Shown piece after piece: positions 6,239 through 8,957 of a stretch of 8,957 bases of DNA; position 1 is the first letter of the stretch; each line of letters opens with the position of its first letter. The stretch lies in assembly GCA_015222115.1 (NCBI GenBank), contig JADFUO010000153.1, forward strand, positions 1 to 8,957. The letters are read 5' to 3'. The position numbers and the translations under genes were made by a program. The DNA is from Bacteroidota bacterium. Lineage in GTDB: Bacteria > Bacteroidota > Bacteroidia > Bacteroidales > JADFUO01. The notes under the pieces were generated by a model. It saw only the letters and a list, made by a program, of their open reading frames with translations. It had not been told where the DNA came from and did no database searches.

Positions 6239-6829
6239 TTATGTTGCCTGAACTACCGACCACATCTGAATAGATTCAAACATACTTTGAGGCTTGATGA
6301 TATTTCCTTTGATGAAATCATTTATACCTTGAGGAATCTTATTCCTGACATCATACCATTCGCAGGATTTCGTATATGCCCAATAAACCAACTCTGAGCA
6401 ATAAAATGTATCTTCACAAGGGCGAAAAGAAAAGTTATAAGGAGAACCAATTACTTTCTGGACGTATTTGCTTGCTTCTTTCATATTATTTGTATCGCAG
6501 AATAATGGTTTTAAAATAACAAAGTCATCAACTGTGAAAATAAATTCTTTGAACTTTGTTTTCATCACACCCTTGCTTGTTGCTTCAACAACAAATTCTG
6601 ACGAAACGATAACTGCTACATGAGTCCAATAACCTTTAATGAAAAAATTTGTAAGCTCAAATTTTTTGTGAGAAAGTATAATCATTCCGGGCCCGATCAA
6701 ATGTCTGACCGGATACAACAAGTGGTTCTTGCATTTAAAGTGTCGCCCAAACCGCCAATTAATCTTATTGGCGATTTTTATGAAAGGGCTGAGAATTGTA
6801 TAAAAGTTTTGTAGTCTTAGTATATTCAT
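6239..6829 (-). CDS. Permuted papain-like cysteine hydrolase, YiiX/YaeF family
   Basis: The 196-residue product has the order of motifs of circularly permuted NlpC/P60-fold amidases (YiiX/YaeF, peptidase family C92). The His motif YWTHVAVIV has H70, the Glu motif FVVEATSKGV has E82, and the Cys motif FYCSELVYWAY (142-152) has nucleophile C144 followed by SE. SPYNFSF (129-135) precedes it, as in the family. All predicted catalytic residues are present, so it should be active. Families with this permuted fold hydrolyse amide or ester bonds or transfer acyl groups through a Cys thioester, with lipids, peptides or peptidoglycan as possible substrates. Residues 1-25 are amphipathic and partly basic, with no clear signal peptide, so location is uncertain. 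The gene starts 29 bp after the Lgt-like gene and ends 33 bp before the lipoprotein gene. No Shine-Dalgarno is visible before the ATG at 6829. The family is fairly sure; the substrate is not known. Confidence 0.85.
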   Translation of the reverse strand: MNILRLQNFYTILSPFIKIANKINWRFGRHFKCKNHLLYPVRHLIGPGMIILSHKKFELTNFFIKGYWTHVAVIVSSEFVVEATSKGVMKTKFKEFIFTVDDFVILKPLFCDTNNMKEASKYVQKVIGSPYNFSFRPCEDTFYCSELVYWAYTKSCEWYDVRNKIPQGINDFIKGNIIKPQSMFESIQMWSVVQAT

Positions 6830-6858
6830 ATTTAAATTTTTTCAGGCGACTTTAATTT

Positions 6859-8688
6859 TTATTTATTTCGTTTAACGGTTTTATAATTAAAGCGATAACT
6901 AAATCCAAAAGAAAACATCCTTCTTAGGTTGTATCCTGATTTTAAATTATCTGCATAAAATGCTTCCAGAACAAATTTCTTTTTGATTGGATAGATCGCC
7001 TGAAGATAGTATCCTGCGTCTGAAATACCTGTACCTATCTTTGTACCATCTACACGACCCAAGCCGGTTCCAAGGCCTGCCATATACAGCGGCATAGGAG
7101 AACTTGTCGGGAAATGATTTGCCAGGTTGCCTTCTATGTATGCTATATCATAAGGACCTAATCTCAAATGAACTTGAGGAAAAAACCAGAACTCGTTATG
7201 ACTGTTTTCCCATTCACCTACTGCCATTCTTTTAGTACTTTTATGAATTTGAGCATAATTAAAGCTCCCCACATGAATTCCTGTTCCGAAGCCAACATTA
7301 TGCCAATCCCATTGCAAATAAGGATTAAAACCAATTGTTACCTCATTTCTTACATCTTTGCTATCAACATTACTTGCATGGTACTTACCAGCAAAAGCGG
7401 CAAACCTGAATTTGAATCTTTTATATAAACTTTTAACCTCATAATGCGTAACATGAAATCCATATGAAATGCTAGAGAATTCATGCATTTCTGGTTTACT
7501 AAACTTTGCATACGGACCTAAACATCCCATAATTTCGCCCTCGTATTGTCTGACAGATTCATAGTATTTTGATATCATTCCTCCGATGCCAACTTCAGTA
7601 TAAGTAATTTTATCTTCAGGATTTTTGGGAATATAGGTCTGACTCATTAATGCAATACTAAAAAAACAAACCATTGCCGTCATCCAACGATAGCGGGGCA
7701 AAGTAAATTTTTGAAAGACTTTCCAGCATAGCATAATAATGACTGGAAACAGAATTAGATGAATGCTCAGTTTTTCCATTATATCAAACCAATTTTTTGT
7801 AATCCCGTAAAGAATAAAAATGAATACGATGAGAAGAACAGGGCGGACTAATTGGTCGCGGATATAAGAATTATTGATAATAAATTCTTTATATTTTCTT
7901 TCCCTGAAAAGAAGGAATGATCCAATGATTAATAAACTCCCGGCAATACACCATTGTATATATTTCAAACCCCCCAAAATTTCACCCATAAAATAATGGT
8001 TAGCAACCGGATCCCGAAAAAATTCTGTAAAGAATCTAAGGCATCCATATAACATTACCGAGAACAGGAAAAGACTCCCTGAAGCCTTCCAGTATTTTCT
8101 TGTACGCCATATTATTACTGCGATTATCAAACAACCAATGATTTGGTATAACTGGGTTGGATGTATCGGCATAGAAGCAGAATCATGTAAGTGGATTAAG
8201 CCATTGTCACAGTGTGTATGAAAAGGCAAAGCATTTGAGCCATATTTAACAGCCCATGGAAGTTGGGTTGGTTTGCCAAAACAACATCCTGTCAAAAGAC
8301 AGCCAACTCGTTGTATAGCCATTCCAATGGGAAGTGCTATGGCCAGATTATCGAAAACCGGACGTCGAAACTTAAGAAACCTACTTGCTAAAAATACTCC
8401 AACTATCAATCCTATTATGCCTCCCAGTATTGTCTTACCAGAAGTAGAAGGAAACCTAAGTTCTGTGAAGATCTGTTTCCATTCCTCTGGTGGGCAGGAA
8501 AATAATTTACTACCTAAAATGAAAAAGACTACACCGGATAATGCTATCAGCAACCATGGTAATTTAGGGTATTTCTTGCGAAATCCCTCATAAATGAAGA
8601 TAAGTATTCCTAAAAGGAATGCTATTGTGTAAAAAATGGCGAAATACATTCCCCCATGTTCTGTTAAAATTGTAAAAAGTATTTTCAT
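6859..8688 (-). CDS. Divergent Lgt homologue fused to a C-terminal beta-rich domain
   Basis: The product has 609 residues against about 290 for ordinary Lgt. Residues 1-265 form an Lgt-type membrane domain with about seven TM segments. Its landmarks are KTILGGIIGL (85-94), QRVGCLLTGCCFGKPTQLPW (126-145), HPTQLYQ (176-182) and YGCLRFFTEFFRDP (214-227). Against E. coli Lgt, R143, H196, R239 and E243 correspond to R127, H176, R218 and E222. The positions of H103, N146, E151 and E202 hold L88, C130, C135 and Q182. Extra TM segments follow at about 281-298, 308-324 and 336-350. Residues 355-609 are beta-rich and end FSFGFSYRFNYK (592-603), like an outer-membrane barrel. Ordinary Lgt moves diacylglycerol from phosphatidylglycerol to a lipobox Cys. 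This protein probably acts on a lipid but may not have that activity, so I give no symbol. The start at 8688 precedes TM1. It is the first gene of the operon. Confidence 0.85.
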   Translation of the reverse strand: MKILFTILTEHGGMYFAIFYTIAFLLGILIFIYEGFRKKYPKLPWLLIALSGVVFFILGSKLFSCPPEEWKQIFTELRFPSTSGKTILGGIIGLIVGVFLASRFLKFRRPVFDNLAIALPIGMAIQRVGCLLTGCCFGKPTQLPWAVKYGSNALPFHTHCDNGLIHLHDSASMPIHPTQLYQIIGCLIIAVIIWRTRKYWKASGSLFLFSVMLYGCLRFFTEFFRDPVANHYFMGEILGGLKYIQWCIAGSLLIIGSFLLFRERKYKEFIINNSYIRDQLVRPVLLIVFIFILYGITKNWFDIMEKLSIHLILFPVIIMLCWKVFQKFTLPRYRWMTAMVCFFSIALMSQTYIPKNPEDKITYTEVGIGGMISKYYESVRQYEGEIMGCLGPYAKFSKPEMHEFSSISYGFHVTHYEVKSLYKRFKFRFAAFAGKYHASNVDSKDVRNEVTIGFNPYLQWDWHNVGFGTGIHVGSFNYAQIHKSTKRMAVGEWENSHNEFWFFPQVHLRLGPYDIAYIEGNLANHFPTSSPMPLYMAGLGTGLGRVDGTKIGTGISDAGYYLQAIYPIKKKFVLEAFYADNLKSGYNLRRMFSFGFSYRFNYKTVKRNK

Positions 8689-8957
8689 GATTTTGGTTTT
8701 TGATTAGTAAATTATTGTTAGCGGGATAAAATTAGTATCAGGAATAAGCTAATCAAAACGAAGTTTTACAAACCATATCCTGAAATTTGCAATTTTTGCG
8801 GTTTAGATACAAAAGTCTTTTGGTTAAGGTGCATTTATCACAATTTTTTAAAATAGATTTCTTCGATTTTGTAAATCCTGTAATTATTTTTTGAATTAAA
8901 ATTGATTTTTGCAAAAATTTGTTTTACTTATTCATTTTCAAATATACGAAATATAAG
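8689..8957 (-). promoter_or_regulatory. AT-rich leader of the operon with possible promoter box and palindrome
   Basis: This 269-bp stretch upstream of the Lgt-like gene has no gene-like open frame. On the minus strand TATATTTG (8946-8939) fits the Bacteroidetes -7 box TAnnTTTG. The matching upstream TTTG element would fall outside the window, so it is unconfirmed, and it would leave a leader of about 240 nt. A perfect 14-bp palindrome, ATTTTTGCAAAAAT, sits at 8905-8918, just downstream of that box. A related half (AATTTTTGC) recurs at 8791-8799. The palindrome could be an operator or merely AT-rich chance. Confidence 0.3.

Noticed and set aside
8273..8593. Plus-strand open frame of 106 codons
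   Set aside because: It is antisense to the Lgt-like domain, whose motifs and TM pattern account for the coding signal.
6859..8688. Plain annotation as lgt
   Set aside because: The fold matches, but several residues needed in E. coli Lgt are replaced and the protein is twice the usual length, so the symbol would overstate the function.
1..8957. CRISPR array, tRNA, rRNA or transposase
   Set aside because: I saw no regularly spaced direct repeats with unique spacers, no cloverleaf or rRNA sequence, and no transposase motifs on either strand.

Overview
The window is AT-rich and comes from a member of the Bacteroidetes (Bacteroidota). The basis is AT-rich spacers, weak or absent Shine-Dalgarno sequences, a secreted GH27 alpha-galactosidase of the Bacteroidetes type, porin-like beta-strand tails, and a possible TAnnTTTG promoter box. 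This assignment is inference from gene content, not from a marker gene. Every gene I can support is on the minus strand, so transcription runs right to left. I see no rRNA, tRNA, CRISPR array or intact mobile element.

Layout, left to right. Positions 1-314 hold the 5' end of a secreted alpha-galactosidase gene that runs off the window. Positions 315-535 are a spacer with an array of 7-bp repeats and a hairpin. Positions 536-1408 encode an unrecognised membrane protein with about eight TM segments. Positions 1409-1743 are a spacer that still carries the eroded C-terminal tail of an outer-membrane beta-barrel gene. Positions 1744-5187 encode a very large signalling protein: class IIIb adenylate cyclase, STAND/AAA ATPase, then TPR repeats, the same order as mammalian soluble adenylyl cyclase. 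Positions 5188-5608 are a second decayed spacer. It keeps a recognisable folD C-terminus and possibly another beta-strand tail. Positions 5609-8688 hold a tight three-gene operon, and 8689-8957 its AT-rich leader.

The operon is the most interesting part. Its first gene (8688 to 6859) encodes a divergent homologue of prolipoprotein diacylglyceryl transferase (Lgt). It has lost several residues important in E. coli Lgt, carries a Cys/CysCys cluster instead, and is fused through extra TM segments to about 250 residues of beta-rich, outer-membrane-like sequence. The second gene (6829 to 6239) is a permuted papain-like YiiX/YaeF-family cysteine hydrolase. The third (6205 to 5609) is a lipoprotein with a second TM segment near its C-terminus. 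Gaps are 29 and 33 bp. A lipid-transferase homologue, a thiol amidase/acyltransferase-fold enzyme and a lipoprotein in one unit suggest an undescribed lipoprotein or envelope-lipid modification module. That role is inference.

The cyclase gene is flanked on both sides by same-strand tails of dead genes, which points to local rearrangement and decay around it.
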